Source: Pseudomonas sp. RIT-PI-r (lineage in GTDB: Bacteria; Pseudomonadota; Gammaproteobacteria; Pseudomonadales; Pseudomonadaceae). From it: DNA of 64,000 nt. Location of the stretch: positions 55,083-119,082 of the forward strand of contig NZ_LIGE01000043.1 of the NCBI RefSeq assembly GCF_001297015.1, given 5' to 3'. The position numbers were made by a program, and so were the translations under genes. This document shows positions 1 to 8,539 of this stretch, in pieces. Every line of letters begins with the position of its first letter. Within the stretch, counting starts at the first letter, position 1. The notes under the pieces are model-generated. The model ran no database searches. It saw nothing but the letters and a program-made list of their open reading frames with translations, and was not told where the DNA came from.

Positions 1-56
1 GCAGTATTTTCTTCACAAATCACCCACTTCAAACAGGAAAAAACAGTCGCTGACAG

Positions 57-2306
57 TCAGGATTTGTCGGACGCGTATTCGTAGTTGTAATAGCCGTAAC
101 CGCCGTTGCCGTAGTAGCTGGCCGCACGCTTCTCGACGCCGTTGAACACCGCGCCTTTCAACTCGATGCCGTTCTGCGCGAAGCGGCGAATGGTCAGTTC
201 GATCTCCTTGGCCGGGTTCACCCCGAAGCGCGTGACGATCAGGCTGATCCCGGCTTCACGGCCAACGATGGCCGCATCGGTCACCGCCAACAGCGGCGGC
301 GTATCGATGATCACCAGGTCGTAGCGCTCACTCAGTTCGGCGAGCAAATCGCGGAAATTGGCGTGCATCAACAGCTCGGAAGGATTCGGCGGCACCTGGC
401 CGCGACTGATGAAGTGCAGGTTGTCGATTTCGACTTTGTTGATCGCCTGATCGATGCTGCAGCGCTTGACCAGCAGGTCGGACAAGCCGTTGGTGATCGG
501 CGTGTTGAGGGTTTTATGCAGGTGGCCTTTGCGCATGTCGGCATCGATCAGCACCACGCGCTGACCGCTCAACGCCATGACCGCGGCGAGGTTGGACGAG
601 ACGAAGGTCTTGCCGACTTGCGGGCTCGGCCCGGAAATCATGATGCGGTTGTTGGTCGAATCGAGCCCGGCGAAATGCAGGCAGGTGCGCAGGCTGCGGA
701 TCGATTCGATCGACAGATCCGTGGGATTACGCAGGGCCAGCAAGTACGCCGGCTTATCGACGCCGTCGCGGGCGCGACCTTTTTTGTTGTCTTCTTCATC
801 CTGCAAGGCGCTGTACGGAATCGACGCATACACCGGCAAGCCGAGTTGTTCGATGGCTTCCGGGCCTTCAAGGCCACGGCTCAGGGATTTGCGCAGGAGC
901 ACCAGCGCCACGCCGACGAAGGCACCGAGGAAGGTGGCGATCAGCACGATCAAAGCCTTCTTCGGTTTGACCGGACTGGTGAGGTCGACATCCGCCGCAT
1001 CGACCAAACGCACATTACCCACGGCGCCGGCGCGGACGATGTCCAGCTCCTGGGATTTGTTCAGCAACTGCGTGTAGATCTGCGAGGCGACTTCGACATC
1101 GCGGGTCAGGTTGAGCAATTCCTGTTGTGTAGCGGGCAGATCGCCGACCTTGCCTTCCAGCGACTTCTGTTGCTGGGTCAGTTCGCCGATCTGGCTCATC
1201 AACGCGCGATAGGCCGGGTGCTGTTTGGTGAACTTGCGATCCATCTCCGCCTGCTGCATTTTCAGCTCGGAAATCCGTGTTTCCAGCGCCACCGACTGAC
1301 CGAGTACCGACTGGGTTTCCAGGGAGATGTTCACGGTTTTGCCGTGGGTCTGGTAGGCGTTCAGCGCATCGCTGGCCTTGGCCAGATCACGTTTGACCTG
1401 CGGCAACTGGCTTCGCAGGAAGGCCAGACTCTGCGCCGCTTCCGCCGAGGTGCGACGCACGTTCTGATCGACATAAAGTGCGGCGATCTTGTTGAGAATC
1501 TTCACCGCTTCAGCGGCGTCGCTGCTGGCCAGCGCCAGTTTGATAATCCCCGATTCCTTGCCCTGCTCGGAGATATCCAGCGCGTCCTGATAACCCTGAA
1601 TGGTCACGATCCGTGGGTTGCGCACCACTTCGAAACGGGTGCCGGGGTTGGCCTGCAATTGGGTGATCTGCCCTTCTATGCCGTCTTGTGCGAAGGCTTC
1701 ACCGGCGACGCCGTCGACCAGCAGGTTGTCGTTGTCATCGAGCAACTGGAAGTGCTTCTGTTCACCCGCGATCAGGGTGAGTTTCTTGCCCAGCAGTTCT
1801 TTCGGCAGGTTCAGTCGGGCAAACTCCAGACGCTCACCGCCCCAGGCGTAACTGTTCAAGCCGAAACGCGGCGCGGCGACGCTGGTCTCGGTTTCACCGC
1901 GATAACGCCGGGCGAGAAAACCGCCAATCATCGGGAAGGTGTTGGGGGTGACATCGATGTCCAAGCGCAGGTCGTCGACGGTTTTGCCGATCACCGCGCG
2001 GGATTTGATGATGCCGATTTCGGTCACCGACGGCGATTGCCCACCGAGCATGCTGTTGAGGTCGGAGAAACCGAGCATGTCGTTCTTTTTCGGTTCGACC
2101 TGCACCAGCGCGTTCGCCAGGTACACGGGCGTGGCCAACACCGCGTAGGCCACACCGGTGACCATAAAGGCTCCGGTCAGTGCGCCGATCAACCATTTCT
2201 GGTCGATCAAACTGCCGAATATACCGAGCAGATCAATACTGTCTTGATCATTGTCGCGGGTGCCGATTACGGACGGTAACTGCATAAGTCTGTTCTTACC
2301 ATTCAT
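57..2306 (-). CDS. Polysaccharide co-polymerase / BY-type tyrosine autokinase (Wzc/EpsB-like)
   Basis: Inner-membrane protein expected to control chain length and export of an exopolysaccharide and to autophosphorylate on tyrosine. At 749 aa it has the full Wzc layout: Wzz domain with a membrane segment near residues 38-60, a long coiled-coil periplasmic region, a GNVR motif near 427, a second membrane segment at 449-472, then a cytoplasmic kinase with Walker A (GPSPQVGKT, about 557-566), Walker A' (VVLIDADMRKG, about 580) and Walker B (LVIIDTPP, about 665). The last 22 residues hold seven tyrosines, the usual autophosphorylation cluster. It lies 18 nt after the phosphatase gene on the same strand, the classic kinase/phosphatase pair. 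Glycosyltransferases are not in the window and may lie beyond the left edge, so the polymer is unknown. Confidence 0.9.
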   Translation of the reverse strand: MNGKNRLMQLPSVIGTRDNDQDSIDLLGIFGSLIDQKWLIGALTGAFMVTGVAYAVLATPVYLANALVQVEPKKNDMLGFSDLNSMLGGQSPSVTEIGIIKSRAVIGKTVDDLRLDIDVTPNTFPMIGGFLARRYRGETETSVAAPRFGLNSYAWGGERLEFARLNLPKELLGKKLTLIAGEQKHFQLLDDNDNLLVDGVAGEAFAQDGIEGQITQLQANPGTRFEVVRNPRIVTIQGYQDALDISEQGKESGIIKLALASSDAAEAVKILNKIAALYVDQNVRRTSAEAAQSLAFLRSQLPQVKRDLAKASDALNAYQTHGKTVNISLETQSVLGQSVALETRISELKMQQAEMDRKFTKQHPAYRALMSQIGELTQQQKSLEGKVGDLPATQQELLNLTRDVEVASQIYTQLLNKSQELDIVRAGAVGNVRLVDAADVDLTSPVKPKKALIVLIATFLGAFVGVALVLLRKSLSRGLEGPEAIEQLGLPVYASIPYSALQDEEDNKKGRARDGVDKPAYLLALRNPTDLSIESIRSLRTCLHFAGLDSTNNRIMISGPSPQVGKTFVSSNLAAVMALSGQRVVLIDADMRKGHLHKTLNTPITNGLSDLLVKRCSIDQAINKVEIDNLHFISRGQVPPNPSELLMHANFRDLLAELSERYDLVIIDTPPLLAVTDAAIVGREAGISLIVTRFGVNPAKEIELTIRRFAQNGIELKGAVFNGVEKRAASYYGNGGYGYYNYEYASDKS

Positions 2307-2324
2307 TGATCTGAAGAATATTCA

Positions 2325-2765
2325 TCAACGCGCGAGGCGTTGTGCCCATGAGCTGACAGCATCTTCAATCAATGCATGGGCATGAATAAAAGCGGCCTTG
2401 CCTTGACGATACGGATCTTGTATTTCGCGCTCGCTCTGCCACTTGCCGAGCAGAAACACTTTGCCTCTGGCGTGAGAGGCAATGTTCAGCACTTGATTTA
2501 CATGCTGCTTTTCCATCACCAGAATCAAATCCGATTCATTGACGATGTCGGCTGTGAGTTGCCGCGCCTTGAACGTTTCGGCACTGTGCCCGTGATCTTC
2601 GAGGACCTGCCGGGCCGACGCCTCGACACCTTCGCCGACCCGTGCGGCAAGGCCTGCGGACGTCACGGTAATCGCCGAGGAGGCCAACGCATTGCGCAAT
2701 AACAGCTCTGCCGTCGGACTTCTGCATATATTGCCAACGCAGACGACTAGGATCTTTCTGAACAA
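2325..2765 (-). CDS. Low-molecular-weight protein-tyrosine phosphatase (Wzb-like)
   Basis: Cytoplasmic phosphatase expected to dephosphorylate the adjacent Wzc-like kinase. The active-site P-loop CVGNICRSP (C-x5-R-S) is close to the N-terminus and the catalytic-acid loop DPYRQG lies near the C-terminus. I place the start at a TTG (product LFRKILVVCVGN..., 146 aa, usual for the family) because AGGAAA sits just upstream. An ATG at 2813 would add 16 residues not expected in this family. First gene of a two-gene operon with the kinase. Confidence 0.88.
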   Translation of the reverse strand: MFRKILVVCVGNICRSPTAELLLRNALASSAITVTSAGLAARVGEGVEASARQVLEDHGHSAETFKARQLTADIVNESDLILVMEKQHVNQVLNIASHARGKVFLLGKWQSEREIQDPYRQGKAAFIHAHALIEDAVSSWAQRLAR

Positions 2766-3058
2766 GGTTTTACTTTCCTGTGTAATGTCAAACGGCCAAC
2801 ATCCAGAGAGCATTTGAGTGAACCCTCAAGAACTTCCTGCACTCAGAAATAGATTCGCCCTGTTAGTACCGAAGCATTAAGTACCACAGCGTTTAAAAGC
2901 ACCCCAACCACAATTAGCGGACTAAAAATAACTGTGATTTTCGGCTGTTTGATTTCCGACAAAAAATAACATTCGCGCACTAAGTGCCATCATCTTGTTC
3001 GAAAACGGGGTAACGAGATCAATATTCGTAGTTGTCACTTCTCTTCGGGAGAGCAGAC

Positions 3059-4015
3059 ATGAAATCAGCACATCTCAAACGACTCGGCGCGCTGGCGCTG
3101 ATGACACTGGGTGCAACGACTCAACTTCACGCCAGTGAAACGTTCCCCAATCTCCCTGCGAAGAACATCGGCGTTCAGGTGAAGATTCAGAACTTCTCCG
3201 CCGCCGATGCTGCACAGATCAAAACGGCTGGCTTCGGCTTTGTACGCTTCGGTGTGTGGAGCGACAGCCTGACGGCCAAGGCTTATCAGCAACAAGTCAG
3301 TGACGCTTTTGCCGCGGCCAGGTCGGCGGGCCTGCCGGTTCTGCTGACGGTTCGCGCCATCAAACCGTTGCCCGCCGGGTCTGCTGCCGATCTGGCGACG
3401 GCCGGTGAAGGCTTTGCCAAAGCAGTGACAGGGTTGCAACAGTCGTACAGCGCGCAACTGGTGGCGATCGAACTATGGAATGAACCCGATCTGGAAACCT
3501 ATTGGCCGACGGGCAAGTTCGACACCACGTTTGTGCCGTTCATGAGCGCGGTGTGCAAGACGCTGCAAGGACAACCGTCATCGACGCCGGTGGTCGGTTA
3601 CGGCTTCGCCCGGCCACCCAGCGCAGGTTCGGCCTCCACCGTGGCACTGAGCCGTATCGTCAGCGAATACCCGAAATGCCTGAATGCCGTGTCCTATCAC
3701 CCGTATGGCATGACGGCCACGCAGATCAGCAATGCGCAGGCATTCATTCAGCAGAACTTTCATCTGCCGGGGGTCATCAGTGAATGGGGCATCTCGGCAC
3801 TCGCGTCCAATGGCGGTGCCGAAGGTCAGGCGAGCAAGATCAACGCGTTTATCGGCGATGTTAAAAAACTCAACATCCCGCTGACGTCCATCTATGAATG
3901 GAAGAACAGCGCTTCGGGCAGCAATGAACGCGAGAAGAACTTCGGCCTGCTGACGTCCGATGGGCAACCCAAACCGGCGCGAATGTCGGTCGAAACCCTG
4001 CTGAACGCCCAATAG
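3059..4015 (+). CDS. Secreted glycoside hydrolase, clan GH-A type (GH5/GH39-like)
   Basis: Probable periplasmic or secreted beta-glycosidase. The start at 3059 follows GGGAGAG and begins a signal peptide (MKSAHLKRLGAL..., cleavage after THLHA-like residues near 25). The mature part looks like a TIM barrel with two expected catalytic glutamates: IELWNEPD (acid/base, about residue 142) and ISEWG (nucleophile, about residue 242), plus a late YEWKNS strand. At 318 aa it is shorter than PslG (about 440 aa) but shares its layout. It is divergent from the tyrosine kinase/phosphatase operon, so trimming or hydrolysing that operon's polysaccharide is a reasonable inference. Family assignment beyond clan A is uncertain. 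Confidence 0.75.
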   Translation: MKSAHLKRLGALALMTLGATTQLHASETFPNLPAKNIGVQVKIQNFSAADAAQIKTAGFGFVRFGVWSDSLTAKAYQQQVSDAFAAARSAGLPVLLTVRAIKPLPAGSAADLATAGEGFAKAVTGLQQSYSAQLVAIELWNEPDLETYWPTGKFDTTFVPFMSAVCKTLQGQPSSTPVVGYGFARPPSAGSASTVALSRIVSEYPKCLNAVSYHPYGMTATQISNAQAFIQQNFHLPGVISEWGISALASNGGAEGQASKINAFIGDVKKLNIPLTSIYEWKNSASGSNEREKNFGLLTSDGQPKPARMSVETLLNAQ

Positions 4016-4022
4016 CGCTTGT

Positions 4023-4050
4023 GCAACCGATCTGTACGCAGGTCGGTTGC
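4023..4050 (+). terminator. Hairpin after the glycoside hydrolase gene
   Basis: A 12-bp stem with one G-T pair (GCAACCGATCTG / CAGGTCGGTTGC) and a TACG tetraloop, followed by only three Ts, just after the hydrolase stop. Probably a weak terminator or a 3' end stabiliser. Confidence 0.55.
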
Positions 4051-4217
4051 TTTGAACCTGTTGGTCGTTTTGGCATCGTATTCATCGATAGCGCGCCCCG
4101 CCTTTCAAACAATTGTTTTCAGGTTGTTGCCGCAGGGGCCATCGATACACGCACACGCCCTTGAGTGACCGCCAACGCTCGGGTAATGTCATCAGACCCA
4201 TAGGATAGAGCACACCC

Positions 4218-5144
4218 ATGACTTCCAAGCTGGAACAACTCAAACAGTTCACCACCGTTGTTGCCGACACTGGCGACTTCGAAGCGATCTCCCGGGTCAA
4301 GCCGGTAGACGCCACCACCAACCCTTCCCTGCTACTCAAAGCCGCGGCGATTCCGGCCTATGCCGAGCTGCTGAATGCTTGCGTCAGCGACTGCAAGGGC
4401 GATGTCGGCCTGGCCAGCGACCGTTTCGGCGTCGCGGTAGGTCAGGAAATTCTCAAAGTGATTCCGGGCCGTATCTCCACTGAAGTGGATGCGCGCCTGT
4501 CGTTCGACAAGGATGCCGTGCTGAAACGCGCGCATCGCCTGATCGAGCTGTACGACAAGGCCGGCATTGGCCGTGATCGCGTACTGATCAAGATCGCCTC
4601 CACCTGGGAAGGCATCCGCGCCGCCGAAGTGCTGGAGAAGGAAGGCATCCAGACCAACCTGACCCTGCTGTTCTCCTTCGCCCAGGCCGCTGCATGCGCC
4701 GATGCCGGCGTGTTCCTGATTTCGCCGTTCGTGGGCCGCATCTATGACTGGTACAAGAAGGCCAACGGCAACGACTACACCGGCGCCGATGACCCGGGCG
4801 TGCAGTCGGTGACGCGCATCTACAACTACTACAAAGCCAATGACTACAAGACTGTGGTCATGGGCGCGAGCTTCCGCAACCTCAACCAGATCGAGCAACT
4901 GGCCGGTTGCGACCGCCTGACCATCAGCCCGGACCTGATCGACAAGCTGGCAGCCGATACCGGCAAGCTGGAACGCAAACTGGCGCCGGGACATGCCGGT
5001 GAAGCGCGTCTGAGCCTCAACGAGGCGCAATTCCGCTGGTTGTCCAACGAAGACGCGATGGCCACCGAGAAGCTGGCTGAGGGCATTCGTCAGTTCGCTC
5101 GCGACCAGGAGAAGCTTGAGGCGCTGTTGCAGGCCAAGCTGTGA
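4218..5144 (+). CDS. tal: Transaldolase
   Basis: Cytosolic pentose-phosphate enzyme moving a dihydroxyacetone unit between sedoheptulose-7-P and glyceraldehyde-3-P. At 308 aa it matches the TalB class. DATTNPSLLL near residue 31 and the Schiff-base lysine in VLIKIASTWEG (about K125) are both present. It is monocistronic: a strong terminator follows and the next gene is convergent. In Pseudomonas, tal adjoins the rssC-rssB pair, as here. Confidence 0.97.
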   Translation: MTSKLEQLKQFTTVVADTGDFEAISRVKPVDATTNPSLLLKAAAIPAYAELLNACVSDCKGDVGLASDRFGVAVGQEILKVIPGRISTEVDARLSFDKDAVLKRAHRLIELYDKAGIGRDRVLIKIASTWEGIRAAEVLEKEGIQTNLTLLFSFAQAAACADAGVFLISPFVGRIYDWYKKANGNDYTGADDPGVQSVTRIYNYYKANDYKTVVMGASFRNLNQIEQLAGCDRLTISPDLIDKLAADTGKLERKLAPGHAGEARLSLNEAQFRWLSNEDAMATEKLAEGIRQFARDQEKLEALLQAKL

Positions 5145-5162
5145 TTTGAGTTGGTGAAATGC

Positions 5163-5196
5163 AAAAAGGGCGAACCTGTGAGGGTTCGCCCTTTTT
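5163..5196 (+). terminator. Intrinsic terminator of tal
   Basis: Perfect inverted repeat AAAAAGGGCGAACC / GGTTCGCCCTTTTT with a 6-nt loop and T-tract, 18 nt after the tal stop. The symmetric A/T flanks could let it act in both directions. Confidence 0.9.
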
Positions 5197-5232
5197 AGTG
5201 GCTGCTGGAAATATTCGGCGTTCTTGCCGAAG

Positions 5233-5330
5233 CTATCGCGAGCAGGCTCACTCCTACAGGGGATCTGTGGAGTGATTGCGATTGTGTGTTGAATGAAGAA
5301 CCCTGTAGGAGTGAGCCTGCTCGCGATAGG
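5233..5330. repeat. REP doublet (REPIN), GTGAGCCTGCTCGCGATAG class
   Basis: Two inverted REP units (CTATCGCGAGCAGGCTCAC and its complement) flank a roughly 50-bp spacer between the convergent tal and rssC genes. This is the typical Pseudomonas REPIN arrangement. Confidence 0.9.
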
Positions 5331-5359
5331 GCCAGCAGTCCCTACCCCATTTCAGGCCA

Positions 5360-5842
5360 TTAATGTCTTTCGAGGGCATTCACCAGGTCATGGAACGCCT
5401 CACGATTGGAATCGTTCAGGCCCATGAGGATCTTGTGCGCTTCGAGCACCTTGATCCGCACCACTTCTTCCGACTGGTCCTGATCCGGCAGGTCGTCCAG
5501 ACACTCCGGGCATGGCACCGGGTGATTGACGATGTTGAACACCTGCTCGAATCCCATCGATTGCAGCAGACGAGTGATGTCATCGTGGGTGGTGACGACG
5601 GTCGGCAACAGCCCGACCTTCTGCCGCGACAGGATCGACAGTTTGGCCAGCAGGCCCAATGTCGTGCTGTCGATGCTGCGGGTTTCGGTCAAATCGATCA
5701 CGATCGCGTTGAAATTCAGCGCGGTGAAGATTTTCTCAATAGTCGCATCCAACGCCGAACACAGGGTCAGGCGAACTTCACCGACGAACTTCAGGACGAA
5801 GGTGCCGTCCTGCTCGGCGAACTGGATTCTACCGGTACTCAT
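5360..5842 (-). CDS. rssC: STAS-domain anti-sigma factor antagonist RssC
   Basis: 160 aa with an N-terminal STAS domain; the switch loop SIDSTTLGLLAKL contains the expected phosphorylatable serine (about S59). The C-terminal half has a CPEC-type cysteine pair (PCPECLDDL) and a helical tail. It overlaps the upstream phosphatase gene rssB by one base (TAATG), so the pair is translationally coupled. Established model for the pair: RssB, a response-regulator PP2C, dephosphorylates the STAS protein, which then releases a sigma factor from its anti-sigma factor. The target here is an inference. Confidence 0.88.
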   Translation of the reverse strand: MSTGRIQFAEQDGTFVLKFVGEVRLTLCSALDATIEKIFTALNFNAIVIDLTETRSIDSTTLGLLAKLSILSRQKVGLLPTVVTTHDDITRLLQSMGFEQVFNIVNHPVPCPECLDDLPDQDQSEEVVRIKVLEAHKILMGLNDSNREAFHDLVNALERH

Positions 5843-7023
5843 TAAAGATTCCTGCTCAACACCAACAGGGCGATATCATCCGGCATCTCCCCTAGCGTGG
5901 CCAATCCAAACACTTGCCGCAGACCATCCAGGCTGCCGCCCGCCGACTTCACCCGTTGAGGCAAAGCGGCTTCTTTTTCTTTGAGCGTAGGTTCTGGCAA
6001 AAGATCCAGAATGCCATCGGACATCAGCGTCAGGCTGAACGTCGGCGGCAGCTCAAGCACGTGATCTTCGTAGGTGGCTTCATTGAAGAGCCCCACCGGC
6101 AGACCACGTCCTTCCAGATAACGAACACTGTCAGGCGTGTACAACACAGGCAACGGCAGATGGCCGCCGATGCTATAGGTCAACAAACCGGTCTCCTCGT
6201 CGATGACTCCACCGACCATTGTGACGTGTTTACCCAGCTTACAACTGATCAGCCCCCGGTTGATATGACCAAGGACTTCCGAAGGCTTGAATTCCGGCAA
6301 TGTGCCGTTGCGCTTGGATTCGAACAGCAAGCGCGTGGTCATGAACTTCAGCAGCACGGTGACGAAGGCTGAAGAGGCGCCATGCCCGGATACATCCGCC
6401 AGGTAGAATGCGACCCGGCGCTCGTCGACACGGAAGTAGTCGACAAAATCACCCGACAGGTACAACGACGGGATGATCTGGTGGGCAAACTTGAACTCGT
6501 CGATGCTCCACGGACTTTCCGGCAGCATGTTCATCTGCACCTGGCGACCGGCGTTCTGGTCTTCCTGGAGCAGGTTCAGGCTGGCCTCAAGCTCGCGGTT
6601 GGCCTTTTCCAGCTTCTCGCGGTAGCGCTGGTTTTCCAGCAGCAGGCGCGCACGATCCAGGGCCCGGCGCACAGAGTGCTCGAGCACAGCCAGATCTTCG
6701 AGAGGCTTGATCAGGTAATCCGCCGCGCCCAGGCGCAGGGCCTCGACCGCGTCGTTCATCACGCCGGCACCCGAGACCACAATCACCGGCGTTTGCGGTG
6801 AGAGCTCGGTGACCTGACGGATGAGTTCGAGACCGCCCATCTGCGGCATGCGCAGATCGCAGATGACCAGGTCGGGCGTGTCTTGCTCGAATACCTGAAG
6901 ACCCTGTTGGCCGTTGCTGGCCTGCAGGACGCTGAAACCACTGTCTTCCAAATAGGCCGCGAGGCTCGCGCGCACTACTTCGTCATCATCGATTATCAGC
7001 AGCGTGGCACTGGTTTTTGGCAT
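5842..7023 (-). CDS. rssB: Response regulator with PP2C-type phosphatase output, RssB
   Basis: 393 aa. An N-terminal receiver domain has the acidic pocket DDD (about 12-14), phospho-acceptor D56 in DLVICDLRMP and the conserved lysine in DYLIKPL. A coiled-coil linker (about 120-160) leads to a PP2C/SpoIIE phosphatase with metal-binding aspartates in LADVSGHGASS and LMSDGILDLL. It lacks the histidine-kinase-like ATPase domain found in the longer relative HsbR. It is the first gene of the rssB-rssC operon and is divergent from a PilZ gene. Role: phosphorylation-controlled partner switching in the general stress or motility response. Confidence 0.9.
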   Translation of the reverse strand: MPKTSATLLIIDDDEVVRASLAAYLEDSGFSVLQASNGQQGLQVFEQDTPDLVICDLRMPQMGGLELIRQVTELSPQTPVIVVSGAGVMNDAVEALRLGAADYLIKPLEDLAVLEHSVRRALDRARLLLENQRYREKLEKANRELEASLNLLQEDQNAGRQVQMNMLPESPWSIDEFKFAHQIIPSLYLSGDFVDYFRVDERRVAFYLADVSGHGASSAFVTVLLKFMTTRLLFESKRNGTLPEFKPSEVLGHINRGLISCKLGKHVTMVGGVIDEETGLLTYSIGGHLPLPVLYTPDSVRYLEGRGLPVGLFNEATYEDHVLELPPTFSLTLMSDGILDLLPEPTLKEKEAALPQRVKSAGGSLDGLRQVFGLATLGEMPDDIALLVLSRNL

Positions 7024-7299
7024 GTGGGCAAACGGCGCCAGAATTAGGTTGGCGTAGTTGGCGGAGCTTAATGGCCCTGCACTGACTACTGGATTCGCTT
7101 TCTAGCCTCTCTGCTGCACCGCTTTCGGGCATAGGCCTTGAACGCGGTTGCACCAGAGGTGCCCTTCTAAGGCGCAGACGGTACTCCCATCCGCAGAGCG
7201 TTTCAAGCATGCGCCGATGGTCGCTTGACGACTTTACTTGTCAAATCACCGAGAGTTATAAGAACAGCTCAAACCGTAACCCAATGGAAGGACGAACCT

Positions 7300-7599
7300 A
7301 TGAGTCAAACCAGTCGGGACTACAGCGAAAAGCGCGATTTCATCCGCATGCGGGTCGATGCCGATGTCGTGTTGATTCATGAAGGAGATGAAGTTTCAGG
7401 CGTTTGCATCGACCTCTCCAGCAGCGGCATGCAGGTCGAAGCGCCGCAGCTCTTTGCGGTCGGCGACCGATTGAGCGTACGCATCGACTCCGATCACGCG
7501 GCACTCAGCGGCCTTGAAGCTGACACCGAAGTGGTCTGGGTCCGGGCACAGGACGGCGGCGGCCAGAAGCTCGGCCTGATCATTGTAAAGATGAAATAG
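7300..7599 (+). CDS. PilZ-domain protein
   Basis: A 99-aa single-domain PilZ protein, a likely cyclic-di-GMP receptor. The binding motifs are visible: an RxxxR-like N-terminal motif (KRDFIRMRVD) and DLSSSGMQVEA (D/N-x-S-x-x-G). The start is taken at 7300 because GGAAGGA precedes it with good spacing; frame is open to 7225 but that stretch lacks an SD. It ends at a strong bidirectional terminator. The neighbour on the left is the rssBC operon and on the right mlaA (convergent). Confidence 0.88.
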   Translation: MSQTSRDYSEKRDFIRMRVDADVVLIHEGDEVSGVCIDLSSSGMQVEAPQLFAVGDRLSVRIDSDHAALSGLEADTEVVWVRAQDGGGQKLGLIIVKMK

Positions 7600-7610
7600 C
7601 TACACACAAA

Positions 7611-7640
7611 AAAGGCGACCCGAAGGTCGCCTTTCTTTTT
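7611..7640. terminator. Bidirectional terminator between pilZ and mlaA
   Basis: Perfect 10-bp stem AAAGGCGACC / GGTCGCCTTT with a CGAA loop, T-rich on both strands, placed between two convergent genes. Confidence 0.92.
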
Positions 7641-7651
7641 ACCGGTCGAGA

Positions 7652-8341
7652 TTAAAAATCGTCTTCGACCTGGCCATCCTTCACCTTGAACTCGCGGTTC
7701 TGCAGGTAAGCATTGCGGATGAAGGTGTACTTGTCGCCGCTGATCAGCTTCTCGCTCGACAGCAGGCTGGCGCGGGTGTCGACGATGTTCAGACCGAAGA
7801 TCGAGTTACGCGTAGGTACGTGGTCGATGTAGCGGTACATGCCGGTGTAGCTGTCGACGTATTTCGACGGCGCATCACGCAGAGTGCTCGGGCCCATCAG
7901 CGGCAGCATCACGTACGGACCGCTGCCCACACCCCAGTAGCCCAGAGTCTGGCCGAAGTCTTCGTCGCTGCGATTCAGGCCCATCTTGGTGCCGACGTCG
8001 AAGAAGCCGAGCAGACCGAAGGTGGTGTTGAAGATCAGACGTGCGGTGTCGACGCCAGCAGCAGCCGGTTTACCCTGCAAAACGTTGTTCGCCAGGTTGG
8101 TGACGTCACCAACGTTGCGGAACATGTTGTGAATGCCGTCTTCCAGAAACTGCGGAGTAACGAACTCGTAACCCTGCGCAAGAGGCTTCAGCGCGTAAGT
8201 GTCAACGAAGTCGTTGAACTGGAAAATCGGGCGGTTGACGCTTTCCCAAGGGTCTTCTTCTGTTGCCGCCTGAGTGGCGAACGGCGCCAGCAACAGGCCG
8301 GCACATACACTTAGCTGAGCGAGCGGATAGCTCCAGCGCAT
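7652..8341 (-). CDS. mlaA: MlaA/VacJ outer-membrane phospholipid transport protein
   Basis: A 229-aa member of the MlaA family, which removes misplaced phospholipids from the outer leaflet of the outer membrane and passes them to MlaC. Family motifs DPWESVNRPIFQFND, FGQTLGYWGVGSGPY and LPLMGPSTLRD are present. The start is well fixed by AAGGAG eight bases upstream. The N-terminus (MRWSYPLAQLSVCAG...PFATQA/ATEEDPW) has a good Sec signal, but its only cysteine is in LSVCAG, a poor lipobox, so classical lipidation is doubtful. The other Mla genes are not here. Confidence 0.9.
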   Translation of the reverse strand: MRWSYPLAQLSVCAGLLLAPFATQAATEEDPWESVNRPIFQFNDFVDTYALKPLAQGYEFVTPQFLEDGIHNMFRNVGDVTNLANNVLQGKPAAAGVDTARLIFNTTFGLLGFFDVGTKMGLNRSDEDFGQTLGYWGVGSGPYVMLPLMGPSTLRDAPSKYVDSYTGMYRYIDHVPTRNSIFGLNIVDTRASLLSSEKLISGDKYTFIRNAYLQNREFKVKDGQVEDDF

Positions 8342-8539
8342 AGAAAAACTCCTTGGATTTGTACTGTCGCGGACATCGGGGCCCGGGCATTAAGGTCGCT
8401 AGTATAAGCGTAAACGCCGGTTTGGACAGTCGGCCAATTGTGCAAAGTTGTAGGACGCTTCCCACGCCGCGCTTCACATAGCCGTCACGCTACTGTCACC
8501 TGCAATGACTAGCCTTATCGGTATTTCAGGGACGCTGCC

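Noticed and set aside
363..2279. Long open plus-strand frame opposite the tyrosine kinase gene
   Set aside because: Antisense shadow typical of GC-rich Pseudomonas coding DNA; the minus-strand product has all the Wzc motifs and the shadow has none.
5224..5340. REP doublets considered as a CRISPR array or attachment sites
   Set aside because: Copies are dispersed, paired in inverted orientation, and lack regular spacers or a nearby cas or integrase gene.
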